DNA of 64,000 nucleotides from Desulfobotulus pelophilus (GCF_026155325.1 NZ_JAPFPW010000002.1:248001-312000); one strand, 5' to 3'; positions 53,012 through 63,020 are shown, numbered from the stretch's first letter. Translations and numbers: made by a program. The notes: generated from the sequence alone by a model not told the origin.

Positions 53012-54622
53012 ATGAAATCTTTTGTCTGTCATAATGTGCTTTGTCCGGCGGATGCGGATATCCGATGGCGTTTTCTGGGGAATAACCTTGTGCAGCCCTT
53101 TTCCTGCAGGGGGAGGACTTTTCTTGAGCTTGCACCGGAAGGTTTGACTCTGCTTGCAAGGGAGGCCTTCAGGGATGTCTCCTTTTTTCTGCGAACCGGC
53201 CACCTGGAACAGCTGGCTGTCATTCTTCAAGATCCCGAAGCTTCGGCCAATGACAGATTTGTGGCCATGGAGCTTCTGAAAAATGCGGCCATCAGCGCGG
53301 GCGGGGTTTTTCCCATGTGCCAGGATACGGGAACGGCACTTGTTATGGCTAAAAAGGGTGAACAGGTGCTGACCGGTGCTGACGATGCTTGGTGGATTTC
53401 AAAAGGTATCGGAGAGGCATACACAGAAGAGAACCTCCGGTACTCCCAGATGGCTCCCCTGTCCATGTATGAGGAGGTGAATACGCAGAATAATCTGCCT
53501 GCACAGATTGATATGGATGCGGTTCCGGGGGAAGCCTATGATTTTCTTTTTGTGGCCAAGGGTGGAGGATCAGCCAATAAGACCTTTCTCTACAATAAAA
53601 CGGCCCAGACCCTCTCACCTGAGGAGCTCTTGCCTTTTCTTGGTAAGAGCCTGAAGGAGATCGGTACCTCCGCATGCCCGCCTTACCATCTGGCTGTGGT
53701 GGTGGGGGGGATGAGTGCGGAATATACCTTGAAAACCCTGAAGCTGGCCTCAACGGGGTACCTGGATTCCCTGCCGGATAAAGGTACCTCTCAGGGGCAG
53801 GGATTCAGGGACAGAAGCCTTGAGGCGGAGGTTCTTGCCATGAGCCGAAGGCTGGGGCTTGGTGCCCAGTTTGGTGGAAAATACTTCTGTCATGATGTAC
53901 GGGTGATCCGCCTTCCACGTCATGGGGCTTCCTGTTTTATCGGAGTCGGTGTGAGTTGTTCGGCCCATCGGAATATTCTGGGCAGAATCTGCCTTGACGG
54001 ACTTTTTCTGGAAGAGCTGGACAGGGACCCAGCCCGGTTTTTTCCTGATCCTGCATTTGATCCTGGAGATGCCGTTTCCATTAACCTGAATCAGCCCATG
54101 GATGCCATCCGGGCCGCCCTTACAAAACTGAAGGTTGCGACCCGGGTTATGTTGAACGGTCCAATGGTCGTGGCAAGGGATCTTGCCCATGTAAGATTGA
54201 AGGCCATGCTGGACAGGGGTGAAGAGCTGCCCGCGTATTTCAGGGATCACATGGTGTACTATGCAGGCCCCGCTAAAACACCCGCCGGTCACGCTTCGGG
54301 TTCTTTCGGACCAACCACCGCAGGGCGCATGGATCCTTATGTCCCCTGTTTTCAGGAAAAAGGTGCCTCTCTTGTCATGCTGGCCAAAGGGAACCGTTCT
54401 TTCGGAGTACGGGAGTCCTGCAGAAAGCATGGTGGTTTTTATCTGGGTTCCATCGGTGGTCCTGCGGCCTGTCTGGGAAAAGACTGCATTACAAAGGTGG
54501 AGATGATAGATTGCAAGGATCTGGGTATGGAAGCGGTGTACCGTATTGAGGTGAAAAATTTTCCTGCTTTTGTGATTGTGGATGACAAGGGCAATGATTT
54601 TTATGCGTCTTTTTTGAGATAA
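53012..54622 (+). CDS. Class I fumarate hydratase (iron-sulfur, FumA type)
   Basis: 536 residues. Three Cys of the 4Fe-4S cluster are in [19 protein letters not shown] and GVSCSAHRN. The single-chain FumA-like arrangement (alpha and beta parts fused) is complete and of normal length; [11 protein letters not shown] is the C-terminal catalytic stretch. It hydrates fumarate to malate; the oxygen-labile cluster fits an anaerobic lifestyle. A weak GGGAAAAAA precedes the ATG. Tartrate or mesaconate activity of close relatives cannot be excluded. Confidence 0.94.
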   Translation: MKSFVCHNVLCPADADIRWRFLGNNLVQPFSCRGRTFLELAPEGLTLLAREAFRDVSFFLRTGHLEQLAVILQDPEASANDRFVAMELLKNAAISAGGVFPMCQDTGTALVMAKKGEQVLTGADDAWWISKGIGEAYTEENLRYSQMAPLSMYEEVNTQNNLPAQIDMDAVPGEAYDFLFVAKGGGSANKTFLYNKTAQTLSPEELLPFLGKSLKEIGTSACPPYHLAVVVGGMSAEYTLKTLKLASTGYLDSLPDKGTSQGQGFRDRSLEAEVLAMSRRLGLGAQFGGKYFCHDVRVIRLPRHGASCFIGVGVSCSAHRNILGRICLDGLFLEELDRDPARFFPDPAFDPGDAVSINLNQPMDAIRAALTKLKVATRVMLNGPMVVARDLAHVRLKAMLDRGEELPAYFRDHMVYYAGPAKTPAGHASGSFGPTTAGRMDPYVPCFQEKGASLVMLAKGNRSFGVRESCRKHGGFYLGSIGGPAACLGKDCITKVEMIDCKDLGMEAVYRIEVKNFPAFVIVDDKGNDFYASFLR

Positions 54623-54895
54623 CCGTAAAGAATGGGCAGAGGGTTCCCTCCGCCAGCCTGGGGATAGATCCGCTTGTCTGGGAGGGATAAAACAGGATTG
54701 CGGAAAACGCTGTCCCATGGGGTTCTGGCGGAACTGATAAAAAAACAGGATGATTGCTTCTTTTATCCGTGCTTGTCTGAATCAGGACAAGGTCACATTA
54801 TGCAGCTGTTTCAGGCCCCCTGTCTCTGAATGATTATGGCCGGGGTAGCCGCTGAATCAACAGGACCGGGAATCAAAATAATAAGGATAGGATAT
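54623..54895. other. Intergenic region before the TerB-DnaJ gene
   Basis: No gene seen. CTTGTC-TGAATCAG-GACAAG (near 54773-54793) is a small hairpin without T tract. Confidence 0.4.
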
Positions 54896-55675
54896 ATGGG
54901 CTGGATTGGAAAGCTTGTGGGAGGTACCCTTGGTTTTGCCATTGGTGGACCTTTGGGGGCCATTCTGGGAGCGGCTTTTGGCCATGGGTTTGATAAAAAA
55001 GATGATCTGTACCTCTCTGGAAAGGGAGGGCGGCCAGGCTACGGGAGCCGTCGCATTGAAGCGGGAGATGATGCCCGTCACATGACTTTTTTTGTGGCAG
55101 CTTTTTCCATGCTGGCCAAACTGACCAAAGCTGATGGCAGAATTTCTGATGTGGAGATTCGTACCATAGAAGAGATAATGGAAAAGGATCTGCGGCTTAA
55201 TGTGGATTCCCGGAAAATTGCCATACAGATTTTCCGTACGGCGGTGCAGTCACCGGACAGCTTTGAATCCTTTGCAGGTCAGTTTGCTGAGGCTTTTCGC
55301 CATCAGCGTCAGATTCTTGAGCTGATGGCGGATATCCTGATGCGGGTGGCTGTGAGTGACGGAAAGCTGACCTCTGAGGAGGAGCGGCTGATTCGCCGTG
55401 CGGTGCAGATTTTCGGCCTTTCCGCCTCCTTTTATGAGCAGCTCCGCTCGCGTTATATGAAAAAAGGCACAGGATCCTATGATGTGCTGGGGCTGGATCC
55501 TTCCGCTACGGATGAAGAGGTGAAAAAACAATATCGCAGACTTGTCCGGGAATATCATCCGGATACCATTGCTTCTAAAGGACTGCCCGAGGAGTTTACG
55601 GAACTGGCGGAAGAAAAGTTCCGGACCATACAGGAAGCTTACGAGAGTATCAAAAAAGCAAGGGGAATACCCTGA
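54896..55675 (+). CDS. TerB-DnaJ co-chaperone (DjlA-like)
   Basis: 259 residues: a glycine-rich N-terminal membrane-contact segment (MGWIGKLVGGTLGFAIGGPL), a TerB domain with DGKLTSEEERLI (about 60-180), and a C-terminal J domain with HPD in REYHPDTIASKG (near 220). DjlA-type proteins stimulate DnaK at the inner membrane. ATAAGGATAGG precedes ATG 54896, so I did not use the longer frame from 54830. Confidence 0.9.
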   Translation: MGWIGKLVGGTLGFAIGGPLGAILGAAFGHGFDKKDDLYLSGKGGRPGYGSRRIEAGDDARHMTFFVAAFSMLAKLTKADGRISDVEIRTIEEIMEKDLRLNVDSRKIAIQIFRTAVQSPDSFESFAGQFAEAFRHQRQILELMADILMRVAVSDGKLTSEEERLIRRAVQIFGLSASFYEQLRSRYMKKGTGSYDVLGLDPSATDEEVKKQYRRLVREYHPDTIASKGLPEEFTELAEEKFRTIQEAYESIKKARGIP

Positions 55676-56003
55676 CCATACGGGACAGGAATTTCCTGTG
55701 TGAAGCGGAGGGATATGGATAGACAAAAGGGAATTCCGGGGGGACCGGTTGCCGTATGTTATAAAAACACAGGTATCCCGGAAGGTGTTCTGACCGGCAG
55801 ATATGGGTTTTTGCGCTGGAGGCACTGGGCATCCGGGAGATAGCTTCATGGGTGGCGGTTATCATGGTTGCAGAACTGGGTATGGATGAGAACTGGCAGA
55901 CGATCCATCTTGTATTTTTTTTGAAAGAAGTTCGTAATGTCCTTGTCAGGGAGGTTCCGTTGGCAATGGCGGAAAGTCCGGGTCACCCGGGAGAGGATGT
56001 GGA
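55676..56003. other. Intergenic region with a possible 47-codon frame
   Basis: The frame from ATG 55864 (MVAELGMDENWQTIHLVFFL) ends at 56007, overlapping the GTG start of the next gene, which could mean coupling. The ribosome site (GGGTGGCGG) is poor and no family is recognised. CCGGGT-C-ACCCGG (55978-55990) is a short dyad just before the next gene. Confidence 0.35.
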
Positions 56004-56465
56004 GTGATCCATATATATGTTGATGCGGATGCATGCCCTGTGAAAGAAGAGATTTATAAGGTTGCCCGTCGGCTGAGGCTTCAGGTTACCCTTGTGGCCA
56101 ATGCCTTCATGCGGATGCCCCACGAACAGTGGCTGCATCTGCAGGTGGTGGGGAGCGGATCGGATGCGGCAGACAAATGGATTGTTGACAATGTTCAGGC
56201 CCATGACCTTGTTGTGACGGCCGATATCCTGCTGGCAGATCTGTGTATTCGCAAAGAGGCTTTTGTTCTGTCCCCCGTGGGGAAGCCTTTTACAGAGGAG
56301 AATATCGGCTCTGCAGTTGCCATGCGAAATCTTCTTTCCGATCTCAGGGGCAACGGTGAGATAGCCGGTGGTCCTCCTCCTATGGTCCAGAGGGATCGCT
56401 CCCGTTTCCTGCAGCAGATGGATCAGATGGTTCAGGTTGCCATGCGCAGAAAGTCGGCCCAGTGA
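56004..56465 (+). CDS. UPF0178/YaiI (DUF188) family protein
   Basis: 153 residues. MIHIYVDADACPVKEEIYKV is the conserved N-terminus with two Asp of a PIN-like fold. Further motifs are DLVVTADILLADLCI and FTEENIGSAVAMRNLLSDLR. Function is unknown; the fold suggests nuclease. Start GTG 56004 follows GGGAGAGGATGTGGA. The gene ends 59 bases before the convergent fusion gene. Confidence 0.92.
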   Translation: MIHIYVDADACPVKEEIYKVARRLRLQVTLVANAFMRMPHEQWLHLQVVGSGSDAADKWIVDNVQAHDLVVTADILLADLCIRKEAFVLSPVGKPFTEENIGSAVAMRNLLSDLRGNGEIAGGPPPMVQRDRSRFLQQMDQMVQVAMRRKSAQ

Positions 56466-56523
56466 GCGGAAGGATGTCGTGCCAGCTCAGTACATTGAGT
56501 CCCTATGGGTAAGATTGCCGGAT

Positions 56524-58200
56524 TCAGAAGTTCTGGTGCAGGGAGGCAATGCGTTCCATGGCGGCATGCGCAGCTTTTTGTATGGGAAGAAGTGTTTTGT
56601 CGTGGAAGGCTTTCTGCTCCATCAGCGTCTGTAGGGCCGGGAGTATGAAGGTTTTGAAAAAAGGTTTCTTTTTTTCTTTCCACAAAAATGAAAAGGCGCC
56701 GAGCATCTGAAGGTTGCGACAGATGGCTGCATACCCGTATCCTTTTCGGAAGAATTCAGGACATACCCCTTCGGCTGCCATCAGGCTTACGGCCTTATCC
56801 AGCAGGTGGTGGCGCATGATTGGTGAAAGCCCTGCATAAGGGTCCAGCAGAAGAGCGGCAAGATCATACTGTAAGGGTCCCTGCATGGCCCCCTGAAAAT
56901 CAATGAGGCGGATATCCTCTCCACGGATCATGATATTGCGACTTTGCAGGTCCCTGTGTATGAGGCCGTTGCAGGAGAAGGCAAGGGTCTGGTCTGCCAG
57001 ATGGGAAAAGGCCTCATCCAGTCCATGGGGAAGGGGCTGGAGTCCTAGAAGGTCTTCGAGAAAGGCTGCTTGAAAGTATGCACACTCCCTCTTGAGGATG
57101 AGTGTTTTGTCATAGGCAGGAAAGGTGAAGCCCATTTCTGGAATAAAGCCTGTGAGGGCTTTTTTCATAGCAGGAAAAAGGCAAAGTATTTTTTCATAAA
57201 AGGGAAGGGCCGCATCCGTTCCGGAAGAAAGGATCCGGTCATGCAGCCGTTCATCCCCCAGATCTTCCGTTACGATAAGGCCGGCGAAAAGATCCCACCC
57301 CAGCATCTGTGGCACGGGGATGCCGGAGGCTTTGAGGTGGCGGCCCATGGCTGCAAAGGCCTGGGCTTCAGAGGGTCGGCTGAGTCCCTGGATGCCGTGG
57401 TCGGCAATGATAACGCTTTCATTGTCAGGCCAGCAGGCCCGAATCCACCGGCGGTCGGATCCGTCACCGGACAGGGACGTTTGTGAGGAGGGCGGAGTCT
57501 GTTTCAGGCGGCGGAAAAGTTGCTGCAAAGCAGCTTCCGTGAAACGGTCGGGAGAACCCAGATCCGACCAGCGGGTTGATGGGGGGAGGGTGAAGGCGTG
57601 GGGCGCTTTTCCTGCCCGGATCATCATTCTGTAAGCCTCAATGGAAGAGAAGGTCCGGTCTTTGGTAAAAAAAACAAGTGCTTCGGGAGACAGTAGCTGG
57701 ATCCCGGTAAACGCCATTCGCTGGCAATTTTCTGGAACGGGGTCATCCCGGAAGCCTGTAACCCTTTCCGTGCATACGGCCACATGGGCCATATCGGCCG
57801 ATGGCATGAGAGCAAGACTTGCCAGAGCTTGGTTTTGCTCATGAAAATTCAGAAAAGGGGCCAGCTCAAAGTCCGTATCGATATCTGCATTCATTACGAG
57901 CATGGTCTGCTCAGTGAAAAAATTCCTCATATTGGCAATGGAACCTCCCGTATCGAGAAGCACTCTTTCTCTGCGAAAAAAAACGGGGATGGGCCAGGGT
58001 GTCCGGATCAGATGACTTTCCAGCAGAGGGGCGAGGTGGTGGGTATTGATGAGGATGCTTTGTATACCCTGTTCCGCCAGATGATGGATAAGCCGGTCGA
58101 TGATGGGGATGCCGCCGGAAGGAAAGAGGGGTTTGGGAAGGATCTCCGTATGGGGTCTGAGCCGGGTTCCACGGCCTGCAGCAAGAAGAATGGCGCGCAT
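56524..58200 (-). CDS. Fused nucleotidyltransferase (MurU-like) and APH-type kinase (AmgK-like)
   Basis: 558 residues in two parts. N-terminal about 1-230: MRAILLAAGRGTRLRPHTEI, then ILPKPLFP, the NTP-transferase signature of sugar-1-phosphate nucleotidyltransferases, and LVMNADIDTD for the metal Asp. C-terminal about 235-540: aminoglycoside phosphotransferase fold with catalytic HRDLQSRN and DFQ of the metal loop (IDFQGAMQGPLQYDL). In Pseudomonas, AmgK phosphorylates MurNAc or GlcNAc at the anomeric position and MurU makes UDP-MurNAc; here both seem to be in one chain in the order transferase-kinase. The substrate assignment is by similarity of the AmgK-type DFQ...YDL context and is not proven. 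Confidence 0.88.
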   Translation of the reverse strand: MRAILLAAGRGTRLRPHTEILPKPLFPSGGIPIIDRLIHHLAEQGIQSILINTHHLAPLLESHLIRTPWPIPVFFRRERVLLDTGGSIANMRNFFTEQTMLVMNADIDTDFELAPFLNFHEQNQALASLALMPSADMAHVAVCTERVTGFRDDPVPENCQRMAFTGIQLLSPEALVFFTKDRTFSSIEAYRMMIRAGKAPHAFTLPPSTRWSDLGSPDRFTEAALQQLFRRLKQTPPSSQTSLSGDGSDRRWIRACWPDNESVIIADHGIQGLSRPSEAQAFAAMGRHLKASGIPVPQMLGWDLFAGLIVTEDLGDERLHDRILSSGTDAALPFYEKILCLFPAMKKALTGFIPEMGFTFPAYDKTLILKRECAYFQAAFLEDLLGLQPLPHGLDEAFSHLADQTLAFSCNGLIHRDLQSRNIMIRGEDIRLIDFQGAMQGPLQYDLAALLLDPYAGLSPIMRHHLLDKAVSLMAAEGVCPEFFRKGYGYAAICRNLQMLGAFSFLWKEKKKPFFKTFILPALQTLMEQKAFHDKTLLPIQKAAHAAMERIASLHQNF

Positions 58201-58262
58201 GAGATCGTTTTTCCGATGACAGTCTGAGGTCAGTCCGCTGGTTGTGGGGCCTGCATGTTGCC

Positions 58263-58283
58263 GCCGGTTCGGGTTGAACCGGC
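58263..58283 (-). repeat. Stem-loop between plsB and the fusion gene
   Basis: GCCGGTTC / GAACCGGC with a 5-base loop, 13 bases past the plsB stop. There is no T tract on the minus strand, so it is a weak terminator at best and the downstream fusion gene may be co-transcribed with plsB. Confidence 0.55.
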
Positions 58284-58295
58284 GCTTGGCAGTTA

Positions 58296-60932
58296 TCAGG
58301 TTACAATGAGATTAATGTAGTGCTGTATGCGGTCTGCGTGGCGTGCAATGGATTCTTTATCCTCGGAGCCGCTGAGTCCGCAGCGCAGGAAAAAGGCAAG
58401 GCCGTTTTTATAGTTGACGCCGGAAAGGGCTTCTATGCGGTTGACTTCCCCCCTCTTGCTCATACGCTGCCCCATGGACTGGATTTTTTTCAGTCTGTTT
58501 TTGGGTTCCACAGAGTCTCCGGGATAGCGCATGAAGAAATTGAGAACCACCCAGTAGGATTCCAGATAGGTAAGCAGAAAGGCTGCAAAGAGTTTCAGTT
58601 TTCGCAGTCCGGAAGCTGTTACATTGTAGGTGTCCGGCAGGGTGGGGTGGGGGACCAGAATGGCATCATCAATAAATGCTTTCAGGTTTTTACGTACAAG
58701 CACTTCTGCGCTGCGGTCCGGATCCTGAAAAAATTCATCACTGAAGAACTCTGTCAGTTCCGCATAGGTAAGGTGCAGATCCGAGGATGTGAACTGCAGG
58801 GCATCCTTTTCCAGTATGGCCAGTGCTGTGTAGGCGGCTGGAATAAAAAAGGAAATAACATTGTTTTTGTAGTAGTCCAGTATGGGGCGCTTGCTTTCGT
58901 TCAGAACAATACGCAGATCTTCGTTGTTCTCGGGATTGCCAGAGTCCACAAAGCCGCGCTGAATGAAGGCCTCCGTTACCTGTCTCAGGGCATAGTCCGG
59001 ATTGACCTGCAGGGTGTCAGCCATGCGGGTATTCATATGGTAGAGATAGGAAAGGTAGGCCTCCATAACTTCCTGAAGGCGGGAGTACGGAATGGTGGGC
59101 TGAAACAGGTTGAGAAGGCCTCCGGCCACAATCCCGTAGGGTGTGGCCACGCTTACCTGATTGATGGCATGGATGCACCGGTAGGCAAGGTCTGTGCAAA
59201 TTGCCTGATGGGTTTCTTTGTCCAGGTTTGCTGCATGCAGATTTCTGGATGAAAAATACTGGTTTAAGGAAATGGGGCTGTCAAAGTTGACGTAGACTTT
59301 TCCGTAGCGGACCTTCAGGGATTTTCGTGCTTTGACCAGTTCTCCCATGCTTTCCGGCTTTTTCTCTCCCCCTCCCAGCTCATGAAGATAGGATTTTTCT
59401 TCAAGGACACGGTCATACCCTATGGATATGGGAACGATGGAGAGCTCCGGTGACACAGCTTGACCATAGGCATTCAGTGTCTGGGAGAGAAGGCCCATTT
59501 TGGGAGACAAAAGCTTGCCCGTCCGGCTGCGGCCGCCTTCAATGAAAAATTCAAGATTGAAACCCTCGGAGAGCAGTTTTTCCACATAGGAAGAAAATAT
59601 ACGGGAATAAAGCCGGTCGCCTTTGAACGTACGCCGGAGAAAAAAAGCCCCGCCTCCTCGGAAAATAGGACCCAGAGGCCAGAAACTTAAGTTTTTGCCT
59701 GCGGCAATATGGGGGCAGGGCATTTTGTTATGATGGAAGAGATAGGAAAGGATAAGGTAGTCCAGGTGACTTTTATGGCAGGGTACCAGGATCAGGGGAC
59801 CTTTTTTTGCTGCTTTTCTGACTTTGGCCAGTCCTTCCTGGTCAACGGATATGCCTTCAAATATGTTTTTGAGCATCCAGGTCAGGACGATATCATAGGT
59901 TTTGATCCAGCCCATGGAATAGTTGGCGGCAATTTCGTCTAGGTAATCCTTGGCTTTTTTTCTTACGCTCTGCAGGCTTTTGCCTGTCTCATTGACCTCT
60001 TCTTCCAGAATCTGCTGTACTTTTTTGCTGGTCAGAATGGATTCTATGAGTTCTGCTCTTTTTTTAAGAACAGGCCCGGTAATGCTCTGGCGGTGCAGGG
60101 TGAATATTTCGTGAAGCCTGCGCCGGAGAAGCAGGGCCTGGTTTTCAGAGGAAAGGCCCTGAACCTCTGGTTCAAGAAGGAATTCCCTCAGGCAGACAGG
60201 ATCGGAAAAATCGACAAAAACCTTGCTGTTGTTTTTGCGGATAAGAGTGATGAGGCGCCGTATTTTACCGGGTTCTTCCGCAGAACCGAACAGAATGTCG
60301 AGAATGGAGGGTGTGTCCCTGTGGGGGTTAATGCCGAAGAACAGTGTCTGAGGAAGAATGTAGATGGGTTCTTTGCCGCTTTTCTGCATATCAAGGAGGT
60401 GAGCAATGGAGTCCGTTCGGGATTTCAGGAAACGGCGTTCAAATCCCTTTTTACTGGAGAGGTAGAGAAAGCCCGTATGTCCTTGCCTGAGGCGGTTGCG
60501 GTAAAAGCCCTTTTCATAGGGGTCTGCCATTCGAAAATGTCTCAGGAAATAAAGGGTCTGCGCTGTCAGTATGCGCAGCGTCCTGAAAAATGGCTGAAAA
60601 AAGAATACCCTGTAATCGAGGCCAATGCGGGGCGCAGGCATTCCCAGTTTTGCATAGCGAAACCATGAGAACAGAAATTCCAGCGAGCTGCGTCTGGGGG
60701 TCGCATAAATCAGGATGGCATCATCAGGAAGCCTGTCCGTGGTTTCCTTGAGCTCAGGGCCGGTGGTGATATTGCGAAAGAAAAAGCGGAAGACGAGAGT
60801 CGACAACCATCCGGTTTTTGGGGACAGGGCTGCGGCATAGGGCTCATTGTCGTTGTCCATCTGGCGGTAAGCCCATATGCGGAAGGAAAAGGCAGGTTTT
60901 GTTTTCTTTTCTGGATCAGGAGTTTCAGGCAT
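58296..60932 (-). CDS. plsB: Glycerol-3-phosphate acyltransferase PlsB
   Basis: 878 residues, in the PlsB size range. The acyltransferase boxes are in order: I VPCHKSHLDYL (HxxxxD), II GAFFLRRTF, III FFIEGGRSRTGK, IV VPISIGYDRV. It acylates glycerol-3-phosphate at sn-1 with acyl-CoA or acyl-ACP, first step of phospholipid synthesis, at the inner membrane. The N-terminal and C-terminal helical parts are complete. The start MPETPDPEKKTKPAFSF has only weak ribosome-site support. Confidence 0.95.
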   Translation of the reverse strand: MPETPDPEKKTKPAFSFRIWAYRQMDNDNEPYAAALSPKTGWLSTLVFRFFFRNITTGPELKETTDRLPDDAILIYATPRRSSLEFLFSWFRYAKLGMPAPRIGLDYRVFFFQPFFRTLRILTAQTLYFLRHFRMADPYEKGFYRNRLRQGHTGFLYLSSKKGFERRFLKSRTDSIAHLLDMQKSGKEPIYILPQTLFFGINPHRDTPSILDILFGSAEEPGKIRRLITLIRKNNSKVFVDFSDPVCLREFLLEPEVQGLSSENQALLLRRRLHEIFTLHRQSITGPVLKKRAELIESILTSKKVQQILEEEVNETGKSLQSVRKKAKDYLDEIAANYSMGWIKTYDIVLTWMLKNIFEGISVDQEGLAKVRKAAKKGPLILVPCHKSHLDYLILSYLFHHNKMPCPHIAAGKNLSFWPLGPIFRGGGAFFLRRTFKGDRLYSRIFSSYVEKLLSEGFNLEFFIEGGRSRTGKLLSPKMGLLSQTLNAYGQAVSPELSIVPISIGYDRVLEEKSYLHELGGGEKKPESMGELVKARKSLKVRYGKVYVNFDSPISLNQYFSSRNLHAANLDKETHQAICTDLAYRCIHAINQVSVATPYGIVAGGLLNLFQPTIPYSRLQEVMEAYLSYLYHMNTRMADTLQVNPDYALRQVTEAFIQRGFVDSGNPENNEDLRIVLNESKRPILDYYKNNVISFFIPAAYTALAILEKDALQFTSSDLHLTYAELTEFFSDEFFQDPDRSAEVLVRKNLKAFIDDAILVPHPTLPDTYNVTASGLRKLKLFAAFLLTYLESYWVVLNFFMRYPGDSVEPKNRLKKIQSMGQRMSKRGEVNRIEALSGVNYKNGLAFFLRCGLSGSEDKESIARHADRIQHYINLIVT

Positions 60933-61524
60933 TATAAATCCTTGTTTTCTGCCGGATATGTTGGGTTCACGTCAGGGTAAAAGATACATGGATAATGATA
61001 TTGTATCCACTTTAATCCATTAGCAGAGAAAGACCTCAGTGGCAACGGGTAAAGGCCTGAAAGATGGACGGACACCCTCTGATACAGCAGGGATGCGGTT
61101 GGGAGGGATGGCAGGTAATGCACGGTTTGATACCATGGCAGTTCCGGTTGGGCGTAAGGCGTTTTATGGCTGGTATGGAAAGTAAGGAACGGTTTCATTT
61201 TTGTGCTTTTCTTTTCGGTCAAAGTACCGTTCGGGTATATTTTTTCTTGCGGGATAAAGTGGCTTGTGGCAAGGTCATAAAGACACGCAGAATTTATTTT
61301 CAGGCTTGTCTTGCCCTCTGGGCTATGATATTTTCCCCGAAAATTATCAGGATTCAGTAAAATGCGGGTGTTTTTCGGAAAAGCAACCCAAAGAGGGCGA
61401 TGACACAGGTAAACCTTGAATACCGGAAATACAATGTTTTTGACTGGATGGAACATTGAAGAAGGATCAGGCTACATTGTGGATCGCCAGGAATGATACT
61501 TATTTTAAAGGAGGCTTGTTTCCA
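60933..61524. other. Non-coding stretch between plsB and the small membrane protein
   Basis: About 590 bases between divergent genes without a convincing coding frame on either strand. Promoters of both should be here. An open frame from 61456 runs into the small gene but its extra part has no ribosome site. Confidence 0.55.
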
Positions 61525-61779
61525 ATGAAAACGTTAGTGGGTGGTGCAGTTGCCGCTGTTCTGGGTGTGATTGGTCTTGCGGTGTGGTTTGGTGCCTTTC
61601 TTCAGCTGATTGCGGGTGCCCTTCCGATCATGCTTCTGATTGGTGGCGGCCTTGCCCTTTACCTTGGGTTCGATGAACTGAAGGACAGCTGGAAAAATGA
61701 AGAAGGTGTGGAAGTAAAAAGCGATAAAGACCGTATTGAAGAGCTGGAAAAAGAGCTGGAAGCCCTTAAAAAAGCCTGA
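61525..61779 (+). CDS. Small membrane protein with coiled-coil tail
   Basis: 84 residues: two closely spaced hydrophobic segments (about 5-27, GAVAAVLGVIGLAVWFGAFL, and 30-48, LPIMLLIGGGLALYLGF) and a charged coiled-coil C-terminus (DKDRIEELEKELEALKKA). AAAGGAGG lies nine bases before ATG 61525, which sets the start. Function unknown; a terminator follows at 61804. Confidence 0.75.
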   Translation: MKTLVGGAVAAVLGVIGLAVWFGAFLQLIAGALPIMLLIGGGLALYLGFDELKDSWKNEEGVEVKSDKDRIEELEKELEALKKA

Positions 61780-61803
61780 TTCCATATCCCTACAGCTGAA
61801 TGT

Positions 61804-61843
61804 AAAGGGGGCTGCGCTTTATGAAGCGTTCAGTCCCTTTTTT
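61804..61843 (+). terminator. Intrinsic terminator after the small membrane protein
   Basis: AAAGGG..CTG.GCTT / AAGC..CAG..CCCTTT with a TATG loop, running into TTTTTT. It is 25 bases past the stop of the small gene, and the next gene starts 53 bases later. Confidence 0.8.
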
Positions 61844-61895
61844 CATGTCGTCAGGCTGACACACGCCTTTGCCCCTTTGCAGACAGGAGAGCGCC

Positions 61896-63020
61896 ATGTC
61901 CCGTCCTCTTGAAGTACTTGTGGTGGATGACAGTGCCCTGATCCGGAAGCTTATCCGGGAAGAGTTGCAGTTTGCCGGATACAGGGTGAGTGAGGCGTGT
62001 AATGGTTTTGAAGCCCTTGCCCGTGCCGCGGAGCCACCCCCGCCGGATCTGATTACCCTTGATATTGATATGCCCGGTTTTGGTGGTTTTGAAACCTTCC
62101 GTAAACTCCAGGAAGAACATTACCGCCGCTTTTTTACCCATGTGGAAGATTCCCGCATACCTATTATTTTTGTTACGGCCAATGACACCCTGGATGTTCG
62201 TCAGAAAGGGTTTTCTCTGGGAGCCGCCGATTTTATCACCAAGCCTTTTCGGAAGGGCGAGCTGAAAGCGGCTGTTGAATCCATACTGAAGCCTCCCCAG
62301 CCCATGGCCGGTCTCAGGGCATTGGTTGTGGATGACAGCGATACAGCCAGGGCCATCGTGGCGGAAAATCTGCGACGTGAGGGTCTGCAGGTTTCGGAAG
62401 CAGAAGACGGGCAGGCTGCCTGCGATATTCTGACGGATCTCAACTGGACCATGGATATTGTGGTCACCGACCTTGTCATGCCGAGGATGGACGGTATAGC
62501 CCTGTGCCGTGAGGCCCGCCGACAGAAGAATCTGGAGGATACTCCTTTTATTTTTCTGACGGCCCTTGCGGATCAGAAAGAGCTTTTGAAGATTTTTGCA
62601 GCGGGTGGTACGGATTATCTTGTTAAGCCTTTTTTCAAGGAAGAATTCCTTGCCCGGGTCAATGTGCATTTGGAGCGGACTCTTCTTACGCGCAAGCTGC
62701 GTAAAACCATTGCCGATCTTGAAGTGAACCAGGTGGCAAAGGAGCGACAGCAAAAGCTGGAAGGAGCTCTGGGCATGGCCGCTACGATCTGCCATGAGCT
62801 GAATCAGCCTCTTCAGAAAATCAGCGGTTATGCCGAACTTCTGAAGTCACAGGCCGTAGTACGCAGCAGGGAGGATCTGTATGCGGATCATGTTCTGCAG
62901 GCTGTACAGGATATGGGAGCACTGACGCGCAGGCTGATGACACTGACACAGTACCGGACCCGTGCCTATCCTGGGGGGGAAAGTCTTCTCCATCTGGACT
63001 CAGAGGGTCCTTCGGGTTGA
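61896..63020 (+). CDS. REC-REC-HisKA protein without ATPase domain
   Basis: 374 residues. First receiver (about 1-130) with VVDDSAL and acceptor Asp in LITLDIDMPGFGG; second receiver (about 140-260) with VVDDSDT and Asp in IVVTDLVMPRMDG; both have the Lys-Pro (TKPF, VKPF). Then comes a HisKA-like helical hairpin with MAATICHELNQPLQKISGYA (His near 302). The frame ends about 70 residues later with no HATPase_c domain, so it cannot autophosphorylate. It could receive phosphate on His or Asp as a relay or act as a decoy. AGGAGA precedes ATG 61896. Confidence 0.9.
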   Translation: MSRPLEVLVVDDSALIRKLIREELQFAGYRVSEACNGFEALARAAEPPPPDLITLDIDMPGFGGFETFRKLQEEHYRRFFTHVEDSRIPIIFVTANDTLDVRQKGFSLGAADFITKPFRKGELKAAVESILKPPQPMAGLRALVVDDSDTARAIVAENLRREGLQVSEAEDGQAACDILTDLNWTMDIVVTDLVMPRMDGIALCREARRQKNLEDTPFIFLTALADQKELLKIFAAGGTDYLVKPFFKEEFLARVNVHLERTLLTRKLRKTIADLEVNQVAKERQQKLEGALGMAATICHELNQPLQKISGYAELLKSQAVVRSREDLYADHVLQAVQDMGALTRRLMTLTQYRTRAYPGGESLLHLDSEGPSG

